Assembly (NCBI GenBank): GCA_900769945.1
Contig: CAAGIO010000019.1
Coordinates: 37,739-101,738 of the forward strand
Direction of reading: 5' to 3'
From: Bacteroidales bacterium
GTDB lineage: Bacteria; Bacteroidota; Bacteroidia; Bacteroidales; F082
Length of the DNA stretch: 64,000 nucleotides
The notes beneath the pieces were generated by a model. That model was given only the letters and a program-made list of their open reading frames with translations. It was not told the origin of the DNA and searched no databases. Position numbers and translations under genes: made by a program. Shown one piece after another: positions 7,373 through 15,954 of the stretch. Position 1 is the first letter of the stretch. Every line of letters starts with the position of its first letter.

Positions 7373-10180
7373 ATGAAAAACATTATCTTCACTATATTTT
7401 TGGCATCTATGATGCTCCTCAATGCCACACAACAGATGTCTGCCCAAGTGGATGACAGAAACAGGCTGGCATCAACAATTGTAGCCGACGTCCTCAACGA
7501 ACTGCCGGCAAAAGACGATGAAACTTTCGACAGGCTGATGTCTGAAATAATAAGCCCGGACTTCGACAGGACTTTTGAGATACTTATGCTTTTGCAGCCT
7601 GATGAAGATGGCAGCAACGCTAAGGTGGAATATGCCTTGCAAGGTGTCGCCAACTACGTCTCACGCCCCGATAAGCTCCATGAAAGACAAAGGTTTAGAG
7701 TCGCAATACGAAAATATATAGAGAACCCAGAAGTGAATGGAGATAAGCTCTTTGTCATCTCCCTGTTTCAGGCTTTTGGTGATATGCCGGATGCCGAGAT
7801 GCTTCTCTCTTGGGTCAATGACGAGATAATAGGTGACGCCTCGGTGAGGGCACTGGCCTCAATAACGCCCTCAAAAGCCTTGGTTGAGACTTATTTGCAA
7901 GAGAACGAGATAAAAACCACCCAGCGCGGCTCTTTCGCCTACGTCGTGGGACAACTCGGATTATCTCAGATGGAGGATCTGCTTCTCTCTTGGAGAAAAA
8001 ATGCCGATGACGCTACCTTGGCAGAGATTTATAACGCCTTGTCGTTGATGGGCAGCAAGAAAAAATCTATGCCCGTGCTCGCAAAAGCAGCCAAACGCGC
8101 ACAATACTCCCTCGACTCTAAAGGCTCTACAACGGCCTACTTCGGAATGCTCGACAGGTTTGCCTCCGAGAAAGATACTGCCACAGTAGTAAAAGCCGCC
8201 ACTAAGCTTCTGAAAGTCAAGAAGTCTAACGTAAAGTCGGCAGGCATGAACCTCCTCGTGGCAGTGGAAGGCGAAAAGGCATTGCCTTACCTTATTAAAA
8301 TGCTTGGCGATGATGACAGACAGGTGCGTAACGAGGCGCTCCGTCTTATGGTGCCCTACTCGAACGAAGAGCTGTGCGCCACCGTGGTTCAGTCGTGCGT
8401 GAAATCGAACTCAATTATTGATGCAGTGCGCTGGCTCGCCGAAGTGAACGACCAATCACAAATACAATTCGTCATCGACCAACTGTCTTCTGATAACCCT
8501 GAACTCGTTGAAACAGCTATTTACGCCTTGGTATCTATTGATAATCATGATGGTATGATGGCTCTCGCTCCTTTCTTCTCCGGAAAATATCAAGATGTCG
8601 TCCTCGACGCAATGAAATCGTATAAAGGTAAACTCGGCGATGTCCTTAACGAGGTGATAAAAGGCTCTGTGAAACAAAAGCTTGCAGTGATGGACCTCCT
8701 CCAATACCGCTCCTGCTACGAGATGTATTATTTTATTAACAGTAATGTTAAAAATAATGATATTAAAACCGACTTCGACAAGATGCTCAAAGAATCTGCT
8801 TTTAAAGCTCTTGTTGGCGTGGTGAGGTATGTTCATGTGGATTATCTGAAGACTCTTCTCGAAACATGTGATAACCAATATGTTGAGTCGGTTCAGAACG
8901 CCTTGGTGAAAGCCATGTATAAGGCAACTCCCGAACAATGTGACGAATTTGTCTATCTGCTCAAGAATGTTAGAGACGAGGTTCTCCCACGTTATTACAT
9001 GGTCTTCGCACATCTCGGAAATGAAAAAGGCGTTAACAAAATTATTGACGGTTACTTCTCTGGCAAAGGTAAAGAGGAAGCTCTCAATGCTTTGCTGTCA
9101 ATAGATGATTATAATATCGCTTCTGTTCTGTATGATATTGCTGTAAAAGACATGGATAACCGTGACGCCATCCTTCAACGTTATGCCGAGCTTGTAAAAA
9201 AATCGGATATTAACGTAATCGACAAGGTGACCGCTTATCGTAATATCCTCGGATTAGGCCCTGACGTTGAGATAGTTAACTATACCCTTCGCGCTATCGA
9301 GGCGACGCAGACTTATCAGGGAATAATGATGGCGAGCCCTTATCTCAACGATGAGAACACGGCGCAGGCGGCAGCAAACACTATTCTTAATATAGCGACA
9401 AAACACCCCGAATATAACGGTAAGGAGATTGTCTCACTCCTCCTTAAAATAAAAGACACTCTCAACGATGATGACGCAATCTATAAGCGTACTCAGATTG
9501 ACCAGCATCTCTCGCTGCTTGCGCAGAACGCCACGTCTGTCCTCTCTGAGGAGGAGGCCGCCGAAGGCTTCGTGCTTCTCTTCGATGGCACTAACCTCGA
9601 CTATTGGCAGGGTGATAAGACCGACTATATTGTACAGAACGGAAACATCTATGTCACAGCAAATTACGGCGATGAGGGTAACTTATATACCGAGAAGGAA
9701 TATGGCGATTTCATCTTCCGTTTCGAGTTCTGCTTCACCCGTCCGGGAGTGAACAATGGCGTGGGTATCAGGACCCCGATGCATGCCGATGCGGCGTATT
9801 ATGGTATGGAAATCCAAATCCTCGACCATGACGCACCTATTTATAAAGGCCTCCGCGACTATCAGGTGCATGGCTCCGTCTATGGCGTTATCCCGGCAAA
9901 ACGCCTCGTCTTCCCTGAACTTGGCACATGGAACACCGAGGAGATTTATGCCAAAGGCGACCATATCAGGGTGACAGTGAACGGAGAAGTCATCCTCGAC
10001 GGCGACATCAGAAAGGCTTGCAACGGCAGAAATATGGCGCCGGAAGGAAAGAAAGGAGCCGTGTCAGGCACCATCGACCATAACAACCACCCTGGCCTCT
10101 TTAACAAAAAAGGTTATATCAGCTTCTGCGGTCACGGCGAAGGCCTGCTCATCAGAAACGTCAGGATAAAAGAACTGTGA
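7373..10180 (+). CDS. Exported HEAT-repeat protein with C-terminal DUF1080 domain
   Basis: A 935-residue exported protein. A signal peptide ends near QQMSAQ (about residue 24). Residues of about 30-700 are helical repeats of HEAT type, with pairs such as ALPYLIKMLGDDDRQVRNEA. The last 200 residues (from about 730) are a DUF1080 / 3-keto-disaccharide hydrolase domain with a concanavalin-like fold: GFVLLFDGTNLDYWQG, GDFIFRFEF, NNGVGIRTP, YYGMEIQILD and a final GLLIRNVRIKEL. The longer frame starts at 7343 inside the previous gene; the ATG at 7373, with its clear signal peptide, is preferred. It lies 17 nt after the oxidoreductase gene. The two proteins are likely to act on the same sugar substrate in the periplasm. 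Confidence 0.86.
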   Translation: MKNIIFTIFLASMMLLNATQQMSAQVDDRNRLASTIVADVLNELPAKDDETFDRLMSEIISPDFDRTFEILMLLQPDEDGSNAKVEYALQGVANYVSRPDKLHERQRFRVAIRKYIENPEVNGDKLFVISLFQAFGDMPDAEMLLSWVNDEIIGDASVRALASITPSKALVETYLQENEIKTTQRGSFAYVVGQLGLSQMEDLLLSWRKNADDATLAEIYNALSLMGSKKKSMPVLAKAAKRAQYSLDSKGSTTAYFGMLDRFASEKDTATVVKAATKLLKVKKSNVKSAGMNLLVAVEGEKALPYLIKMLGDDDRQVRNEALRLMVPYSNEELCATVVQSCVKSNSIIDAVRWLAEVNDQSQIQFVIDQLSSDNPELVETAIYALVSIDNHDGMMALAPFFSGKYQDVVLDAMKSYKGKLGDVLNEVIKGSVKQKLAVMDLLQYRSCYEMYYFINSNVKNNDIKTDFDKMLKESAFKALVGVVRYVHVDYLKTLLETCDNQYVESVQNALVKAMYKATPEQCDEFVYLLKNVRDEVLPRYYMVFAHLGNEKGVNKIIDGYFSGKGKEEALNALLSIDDYNIASVLYDIAVKDMDNRDAILQRYAELVKKSDINVIDKVTAYRNILGLGPDVEIVNYTLRAIEATQTYQGIMMASPYLNDENTAQAAANTILNIATKHPEYNGKEIVSLLLKIKDTLNDDDAIYKRTQIDQHLSLLAQNATSVLSEEEAAEGFVLLFDGTNLDYWQGDKTDYIVQNGNIYVTANYGDEGNLYTEKEYGDFIFRFEFCFTRPGVNNGVGIRTPMHADAAYYGMEIQILDHDAPIYKGLRDYQVHGSVYGVIPAKRLVFPELGTWNTEEIYAKGDHIRVTVNGEVILDGDIRKACNGRNMAPEGKKGAVSGTIDHNNHPGLFNKKGYISFCGHGEGLLIRNVRIKEL

Positions 10181-10200
10181 TATTAATATACAGATAACCA

Positions 10201-11034
10201 ATGTTTTACAAGATGCGCATTACCATTGTAAAATTGTTGTTGACGCTTGTAGTCCTGCTCTCTGTCAACACCTTTGTCAAAGGGCAGGACGATGGCTCTC
10301 CTCTCGACACCATCGACTTCACCGATAACACCCTCGTCGATAGCGAGCTGCTGCGTGTCGCCATATCCGATTTCTTGACAAACGCACAGGACTTCTCCCA
10401 GCCGGAGCAACGCCAGATGTATGACCTTATTCTCGCAGCCGATAACGTGCTGTCAAGATGTGTCTCTTCTTTCGAGATGTATAGGTTCGTCTATCATTTC
10501 ATGATCACCGGATTCACAGAAATGGGAGCTACCCTCGTGGTGGATTATATGATGCGTATGCCTTATATCGAGTATCTTGACGCTACAAAGGAACAACGTG
10601 CCGAGCTCTATGACCTCGCCGAACAGTTCAATAGGGTCAAAATAGGCTCTGTCGCACCGGATATTAATGCGTTGACTATCAAAGGTGATACCTTCTCACT
10701 TCATGATGCTGAATCGCATTTTTTTGTGATTCTGTTCTGGTCTTACTCTTGCCCTCATTGTAGGGAAATGTTAAAAGAACTTGCTTCCCTGTCAAAAAAC
10801 GACGATGTTATGATAATAACGGTCAATGTGTCGGGGAAGAAGAAAAAGGTTAATAGGCTGTTGCGCTCTCTGAAGGTCAACGGCATAAACATTTGTGACG
10901 GCCTTGGCTGGGAATCGCCCGTCGTTGGTGATTTCGCCGTCAATATGACGCCATCGCTGTTCGTTTTAGATAATGATAAAAAAATTGTCGCCCGTCCATT
11001 CGGGATAAATGAAATAATGGAGATTGTTAGGTGA
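10201..11034 (+). CDS. TlpA-like periplasmic thioredoxin-fold protein
   Basis: A 277-residue exported protein. The first 29 residues form a signal peptide ending near FVKGQ; the ATG at 10213 is an equally possible start. A helical region of about 125 residues comes first. It leads into a TlpA/ResA thioredoxin fold that begins at VKIGSVAPDINALTIKGDTF. The active site is SYSCPHCREM (Cys184 and Cys187). The cis-proline loop reads VNMTPSLFVLD. Such proteins reduce disulfides or cytochrome c apoproteins in the periplasm. The stop codon overlaps the next ATG by one base (TGATG), which points to coupled translation with the GH3 fusion. Confidence 0.85.
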   Translation: MFYKMRITIVKLLLTLVVLLSVNTFVKGQDDGSPLDTIDFTDNTLVDSELLRVAISDFLTNAQDFSQPEQRQMYDLILAADNVLSRCVSSFEMYRFVYHFMITGFTEMGATLVVDYMMRMPYIEYLDATKEQRAELYDLAEQFNRVKIGSVAPDINALTIKGDTFSLHDAESHFFVILFWSYSCPHCREMLKELASLSKNDDVMIITVNVSGKKKKVNRLLRSLKVNGINICDGLGWESPVVGDFAVNMTPSLFVLDNDKKIVARPFGINEIMEIVR

Positions 11035-13913
11035 TGAAAAAAGTATTCCTTTCGTTTTTTGTGTTATTCTTGTCGTTTGTAGTAAAGTCGCAGAATGAGG
11101 AGGACCGATGGGTTGATTCGGTGTATAACTCTCTGACCTTGGAGCAGCGTGTAGGCCAGCTTATTAATGCAAGGGCGAACTATCCGAATAAGATGTGCCC
11201 ACAGGATTTGTTCGAACTCGTTGAGAATTATAATATTGGCGGTATCACCTTCTTCCGTACCGATGCTCTGCCGCTTCTGCAGCAGACCAATGCGTTGCAG
11301 TCGTTGGCACAGACGCCAATGATGGTGAGTATCGATGGGGAATGGGGTCTCGGTATGCGCCTCAACGATGCTATCTCTTACCCGTATCAGATGACACTCG
11401 GCGCAGTGCAGAATGTGCAGCTTATCGGCGAGATGGGAAGACAAATTGCCGAGCAGTGCCGCCGCCTTGGGATAAATGTCGATTTCGCCCCCGATATTGA
11501 CGTCAACAACGAGCCTCATAACCCCGTGATAGGCATGAGGAGCTTCGGTGAAGACCCCTTCAATGTGGCAGTGCGTGGCACCCAATACGCCTTGGCTCTT
11601 CAGAATAATAACGTCCTGCCTTCGATGAAACATTTCCCCGGACATGGCGACACAAAGACTGACTCGCACGAGACCCTGCCCGTGGTTCATAAGCCTTTAG
11701 AAGAGGTACGTAAGACGGAGCTGTTCCCTTTTCAATACCTTATTAATAAAGGTGTTAACTCCGCCATGGTCGGGCATCTCTATATCCCGGCAGTGGAGCC
11801 GATACCAAACACCTCGTCCTCAATGTCGTATAACGTTGTGACAGAGCTACTTAAAAAAGACCTCGGCTTCGATGGCATTGTCTTCACTGATGCTCTCGAG
11901 ATGAAAGGTGCTTATAATAATATCCATACTGATAGTGTGGGACTTCACGCCCTCCTCGCTGGAAATGACGTGCTTCTGATGCCATTGAACCCTATTAAGA
12001 CTATTGAGATAATCGTCGGCGCAGCTGATGACAGCGTCGTGTATCGCAGAATAGAGGAGAGCTGTAGGAAAATCCTTAGAATCAAGTACCGCATTGGTCT
12101 TCACCATTACTCGCCCCAGATAGAGCTCGGCCTTGATAACGATTTGAAACAGTCGAGATACTATAACCTTCGCCAACAGCTTTATAATGAGGCTGTTACA
12201 ATGCTGAAAAATAATAACGAGGCTCTCCCGCTCGATAAGGAGCTGAGTTATGCCGTGGTGACTTTCAGTGATGACGATAACGTGGCGCGACAGTTGAAAA
12301 AACAAGGATACCTCGTAAAGTCTATTATGGTGGGTAAAGATGTCTCCGCAAGAGATTGTAATATGATTGTCAAAGAGTTAAAGGCATACGACTGCGTGAT
12401 TGTGAATATTCAGAACACCTCGATATTCGCTTCAAAAGCTTATGGCGTAACAGATAATATGAAACGTTTTGTGAAGGAGTGTAGTAAGCATAAAAACCTG
12501 ATTTTCAATCTCTTTGCCTGCCCTTACGCATTAGATATGTTCGATTTTAAGAAAGAACCGCAAGCAGTAATCATTGGTTATGAGGATAAGCAAGATGCCG
12601 TCAATGCTGTTGTTGATGTCATGCTTGGCAAAATCAATCCAAAGGGAAAGCTGCCTGTCACTGTGAATAAAAAATATAGGATTGGCTGTGGCATGGGTTT
12701 TCCGGGTATGCTTACTCCTGAGACCTTGCCTGTGTCGTTGATAAACAACGATTTCACGCGCAAGATAGACTCTATCGCTCTTAATGGAATAGAAATTAAG
12801 GCTTTCCCCGGCTGCCAGATTTTTGCAATGAAAGATGGTAATGTCATCTATGACAAATGCTTCGGGAGCTTCACCTATTCCGGCGAACATGAGGTGCGTG
12901 CCGATGACGTCTATGACCTTGCCTCTCTCACCAAGGTCTTCGCAAGCACTTTGGCGATAATGAAACTCTATGATGAAGGTAAAATCAGCCTCGAATCTCG
13001 TCTAAAAGACTTTTTCCCTTATCTTAATTCAACAGAGAAGGGAGATTTGCGCCTGATTGAGATTATGACACATCAGGCTGGCCTAACACCTTGGATTCCA
13101 ATATATACCGTGACGATGAAGGACGGAAAACCTAACCCGGAACTGTTCAGGTCCTTCATTGATGAGGATCATACAGTGAAAGTGGCTGACAAGATGTTTA
13201 TAGAGAATGACTTCAGTTATTTCATCTTCGATACTGTGATGAGGTCAAGCATGATTGAAAAGAAGTACAAATACAGTGATTTGGGATTTTATTTCTTCCC
13301 TGCTATTGTTGAAATGGTTACTAATCAGCCGTTTGAGACTTTTCTGTATGAGAATTTCTATAAGCCGTTGAACCTTAGTCATATCTTTTTCAAGCCATTG
13401 AAGCATATCGCATTAGAGAAGATCGCTCCAACCGAGAACGACACGGTCTTCAGGATGCAGCAGCTTCAGGGCTACGTTCATGACCAGTGCGCTGCTTTGC
13501 TTGGCGGAGTGTCGGGGCATGCCGGCTTGTTTGGCAACGCCCGTGACATCGCTGTGCTTCTCCAGCTCCTTCTCGATGATGGATTCGCTAATAACAGGCA
13601 GTTCTTGTCAAAACACACTATTAATAAATTCACCTCTGCACCGTTTGCCGACAATATGAATCGCCGTGGCATAGGGTTCGACAAGCCGGAGATAGACCCT
13701 TCCGTGGAATATTACACCCCTGCCTTGCAGTCCTCGCCCCGAAGCTTCGGTCATACAGGCTTCACCGGCACCTTCGCTTGGGCAGACCCCGATAATGACC
13801 TTATTGTGGTCTTCCTGTCCAACAGGGTCTTCCCCGACGCATCAAATAACCTGATTTCCAAACTCGATATCAGGACAAATATCCATGAACTGTTCTATGA
13901 GGCCGTCAAATAA
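11034..13913 (+). CDS. GH3 beta-N-acetylhexosaminidase fused to a serine beta-lactamase-like hydrolase
   Basis: A 959-residue exported protein with two enzyme parts. After a signal peptide ending near VVKSQ, residues of about 25-380 are a GH3 NagZ-like barrel. It has the motif KHFPGHGDTKTDSH (about 199-212) and the probable nucleophile in FTDALEMKGA (about Asp285). A GH3 C-terminal sandwich follows to about residue 555. Residues of about 590-955 are a class C beta-lactamase/transpeptidase-like domain with LASLTKVFAS (SxxK), YSDLGFY (in place of YxN) and GHTGFTG (in place of KTG). The fusion is known in Bacteroidota and suggests turnover of peptidoglycan or muropeptides outside the inner membrane. 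The ATG at 11034 overlaps the previous stop; the GTG one codon earlier is less likely. Confidence 0.9.
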   Translation: MKKVFLSFFVLFLSFVVKSQNEEDRWVDSVYNSLTLEQRVGQLINARANYPNKMCPQDLFELVENYNIGGITFFRTDALPLLQQTNALQSLAQTPMMVSIDGEWGLGMRLNDAISYPYQMTLGAVQNVQLIGEMGRQIAEQCRRLGINVDFAPDIDVNNEPHNPVIGMRSFGEDPFNVAVRGTQYALALQNNNVLPSMKHFPGHGDTKTDSHETLPVVHKPLEEVRKTELFPFQYLINKGVNSAMVGHLYIPAVEPIPNTSSSMSYNVVTELLKKDLGFDGIVFTDALEMKGAYNNIHTDSVGLHALLAGNDVLLMPLNPIKTIEIIVGAADDSVVYRRIEESCRKILRIKYRIGLHHYSPQIELGLDNDLKQSRYYNLRQQLYNEAVTMLKNNNEALPLDKELSYAVVTFSDDDNVARQLKKQGYLVKSIMVGKDVSARDCNMIVKELKAYDCVIVNIQNTSIFASKAYGVTDNMKRFVKECSKHKNLIFNLFACPYALDMFDFKKEPQAVIIGYEDKQDAVNAVVDVMLGKINPKGKLPVTVNKKYRIGCGMGFPGMLTPETLPVSLINNDFTRKIDSIALNGIEIKAFPGCQIFAMKDGNVIYDKCFGSFTYSGEHEVRADDVYDLASLTKVFASTLAIMKLYDEGKISLESRLKDFFPYLNSTEKGDLRLIEIMTHQAGLTPWIPIYTVTMKDGKPNPELFRSFIDEDHTVKVADKMFIENDFSYFIFDTVMRSSMIEKKYKYSDLGFYFFPAIVEMVTNQPFETFLYENFYKPLNLSHIFFKPLKHIALEKIAPTENDTVFRMQQLQGYVHDQCAALLGGVSGHAGLFGNARDIAVLLQLLLDDGFANNRQFLSKHTINKFTSAPFADNMNRRGIGFDKPEIDPSVEYYTPALQSSPRSFGHTGFTGTFAWADPDNDLIVVFLSNRVFPDASNNLISKLDIRTNIHELFYEAVK

Positions 13914-13917
13914 CCCG

Positions 13918-14508
13918 TCAGTTGTCATTCGGGTTGAGAGGAAACTTTGACCAAAGCTGGTATTGCTTCCCCGTGGCTTTCGTGAACGTCTCCCACATCA
14001 CCTTCGGATTCGTCATGGTGATGGCTTTAGTGCTCATCTTGCCTACAATCCATGAGTTGCGCCTTAACTCATCTCTCAGCTGTCCGGCGTCCCAACCGCA
14101 GTATCCTAAGAAAAACCTGATGTCAAATCTTGTGACTAATCCGCATCTAATCAACGACTTGATGACGTTGAAGTTGTTGCTCCAATACAGTCCCTTGCAT
14201 ATCTCCGTCGATTCCGGAACCATGTTGCCCAAGGTGTGTGTGAAAAAGACATTGTCGTTCTTCACAGGACCTCCAATATAAACGTCGGCATCGAACATAG
14301 GAAAGTCATCTACCACATCGTTGATTGTCACAGGTATCCGCTTGTTGATTATTATCCCGCATGTGCCGTCTTCCTCGTTATGGTCCATTATCAACACCAC
14401 CGCACGACTGAAATACATGTCAAGCAAAAATGGCTCCGATAGCAATACGTCCCCAGGGTTTACCTCTAATGTGTTACTTTTTATCTGAAATAATTCTTCT
14501 TTATCCAT
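13918..14508 (-). CDS. YqgE/AlgH-family protein
   Basis: A 196-residue cytoplasmic protein of the UPF0301 (YqgE/AlgH) family. Typical features are GDVLLSEPFLLDMYFSRAVV near the N-terminus, the block GTCGIIINKRI, YIGGPV, and FFLGYCGWDAGQL, where the family has GYAGWxxGQL. Its biochemical role is unknown; in Pseudomonas AlgH was linked to alginate control. The longest open frame begins at 14592, but its first 28 residues lie across the start region of the divergent gene; the ATG at 14508 (MDKEELF) is chosen. It converges on the GH3 fusion with only 4 nt between them. Confidence 0.88.
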   Translation of the reverse strand: MDKEELFQIKSNTLEVNPGDVLLSEPFLLDMYFSRAVVLIMDHNEEDGTCGIIINKRIPVTINDVVDDFPMFDADVYIGGPVKNDNVFFTHTLGNMVPESTEICKGLYWSNNFNVIKSLIRCGLVTRFDIRFFLGYCGWDAGQLRDELRRNSWIVGKMSTKAITMTNPKVMWETFTKATGKQYQLWSKFPLNPNDN

Positions 14509-14561
14509 CTTTTGTGACGAAAATTTTTTTTCTGACAATGATAATAATACATAAATATGCG

Positions 14562-14569
14562 TAATTTTG
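14562..14569 (+). promoter_or_regulatory. Bacteroidota -7 box for the murL-murD pair
   Basis: TAATTTTG lies 26 nt before the ATG at 14596. It also shows that the in-frame ATG at 14557, upstream of the box, is not the start. Confidence 0.6.
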
Positions 14570-14595
14570 TGCGCAAAATCTTTAATTCTCAAATA

Positions 14596-15954
14596 ATGTC
14601 AAACCAAGCAAAATTTGATTCACTTAGAGAGACATTCTCGTTTTTTTGCTTCCAAAAATACAATTATTTTGTTGAAAATGGCGATTTTTTTGCCGAATTT
14701 TCCTTTTCTTTAGATGATAAGGTGATTTTCAAGCCCAAATTCACCATCCCGGCAAGGAGTTTTTATCAATGGGATAGCCTCCCGAAGCATCTGCTGGAAC
14801 TCCTCGTCTTCAATATCGGAATGATTGAGCTTGTTAGCTATTGGAAGATAGCATGCCCGCGTAAGGTTGTTGTGAAGCCCTTCTCTCTTGACGAGAATCA
14901 GGTGAGATGGTGGAAGAAACTGTATTTCAATGGTCTCGGAGAGTTTTTCTATGTTAACGGCATTGTCACTAACATCGATGACTTCATGGAAATAGAGAGT
15001 TCGGGTGAGAGCTCGCGTATCACTGATGGCTGTGGCGTTATCTTGTCTGACACCACTTTGGTGCCTGTCGGCGGAGGAAAGGACTCCGTTGTGTCTCTTG
15101 AGATTCTGAAAGCCGGGAGGCCGGTCATACCCTTCATCATCAACCCTCGTGGCGCTACACGTGATTGTGTGGCTACATCTGGATTCTCGGAGGACCGTAC
15201 CGCAGTGGTGCACCGTTCCTTGGACCCTACTATGTTGAAAATGAACGCCGAGGGTTATCTTAATGGGCATACGCCTTTCTCAGCCCTGCTCGCTTTTTAT
15301 TCTTTACTCGTCGCCTTCGCCTCTGGCAGCAGTTTCATTGCGCTGTCAAACGAGTCGTCAGCAAACGAACCTACCGTGCCTGATACCGAAATAAACCACC
15401 AATATAGTAAGTCGTTGGCTTTCGAGAATGATTTCAGACGCTATGTGAAATTATATATTAATCCTGATATTCAATATTTTAGCTTCCTGCGCCCTTTGAA
15501 TGAACTTCAAATAGCAATGCTTTTCTCAAAATTAGATGAAGACTTTAGAACGGTGTTCAAAAGCTGTAATGTCGGCTCAAAAACTGACTCGTGGTGCGGA
15601 AAATGCCCGAAATGCCTCTTCACTTGGCTGGCGATGTCACCTTTTATTAATAGGAAGAATCTGACATCGGTGTTCGGGAAGGACTTGCTGAAAGACGTCG
15701 CCTTGAAACCGATTCTCGACGAACTTGACGGCGAAACGGAAGTGAAACCCTTTGAATGTGTTGGAACAGTAGGGGAGGTGAGAGCTTGTGTTAACCATAT
15801 CTTGCTGAACGATAACGATTTAGATGGCTCCTTGTTAAAAGATACCGCCATTTTTAATTCTCCTTCGGTAGATGATTTTCTTTCTCAATTTGATGTGAAT
15901 AATAATCTTCCTGATAGTTTTGCTTTATTATTAAAGGAGGCCTTATATGGTTAG
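14596..15954 (+). CDS. murL: Probable MurL: UDP-MurNAc-L-Ala-L-Glu epimerase
   Basis: A 452-residue cytoplasmic protein. The central PP-loop motif VPVGGGKDSVVSLE (Gly-rich loop at residues 159-164) marks an ATP pyrophosphatase fold. NHQYSKSLAFE (268-278) and the cysteine cluster SWCGKCPKC (332-340), followed by WLAMSPF, fit the MurL family as I know it. MurL of Xanthomonas converts the terminal L-Glu of UDP-MurNAc-L-Ala-L-Glu to D-Glu using ATP, replacing glutamate racemase. The strongest support is context: the next gene is a MurD-type ligase that overlaps it by 8 nt. The call is inference from motif and context; an unrelated PP-loop enzyme is the alternative. Confidence 0.68.
   Translation: MSNQAKFDSLRETFSFFCFQKYNYFVENGDFFAEFSFSLDDKVIFKPKFTIPARSFYQWDSLPKHLLELLVFNIGMIELVSYWKIACPRKVVVKPFSLDENQVRWWKKLYFNGLGEFFYVNGIVTNIDDFMEIESSGESSRITDGCGVILSDTTLVPVGGGKDSVVSLEILKAGRPVIPFIINPRGATRDCVATSGFSEDRTAVVHRSLDPTMLKMNAEGYLNGHTPFSALLAFYSLLVAFASGSSFIALSNESSANEPTVPDTEINHQYSKSLAFENDFRRYVKLYINPDIQYFSFLRPLNELQIAMLFSKLDEDFRTVFKSCNVGSKTDSWCGKCPKCLFTWLAMSPFINRKNLTSVFGKDLLKDVALKPILDELDGETEVKPFECVGTVGEVRACVNHILLNDNDLDGSLLKDTAIFNSPSVDDFLSQFDVNNNLPDSFALLLKEALYG
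15934..15940 (+). promoter_or_regulatory. Strong Shine-Dalgarno before the MurD-type ligase
   Basis: AAGGAGG ends 6 nt before the ATG at 15947. Such a sequence is uncommon for Bacteroidota genes and it lies inside the 3' end of the epimerase gene, supporting internal translation start and coupling. Confidence 0.6.

Noticed and set aside
13918..14592. Longer YqgE starting at 14592
   Set aside because: The extra 28 residues are unlike the family start and overlap the promoter of the divergent gene.
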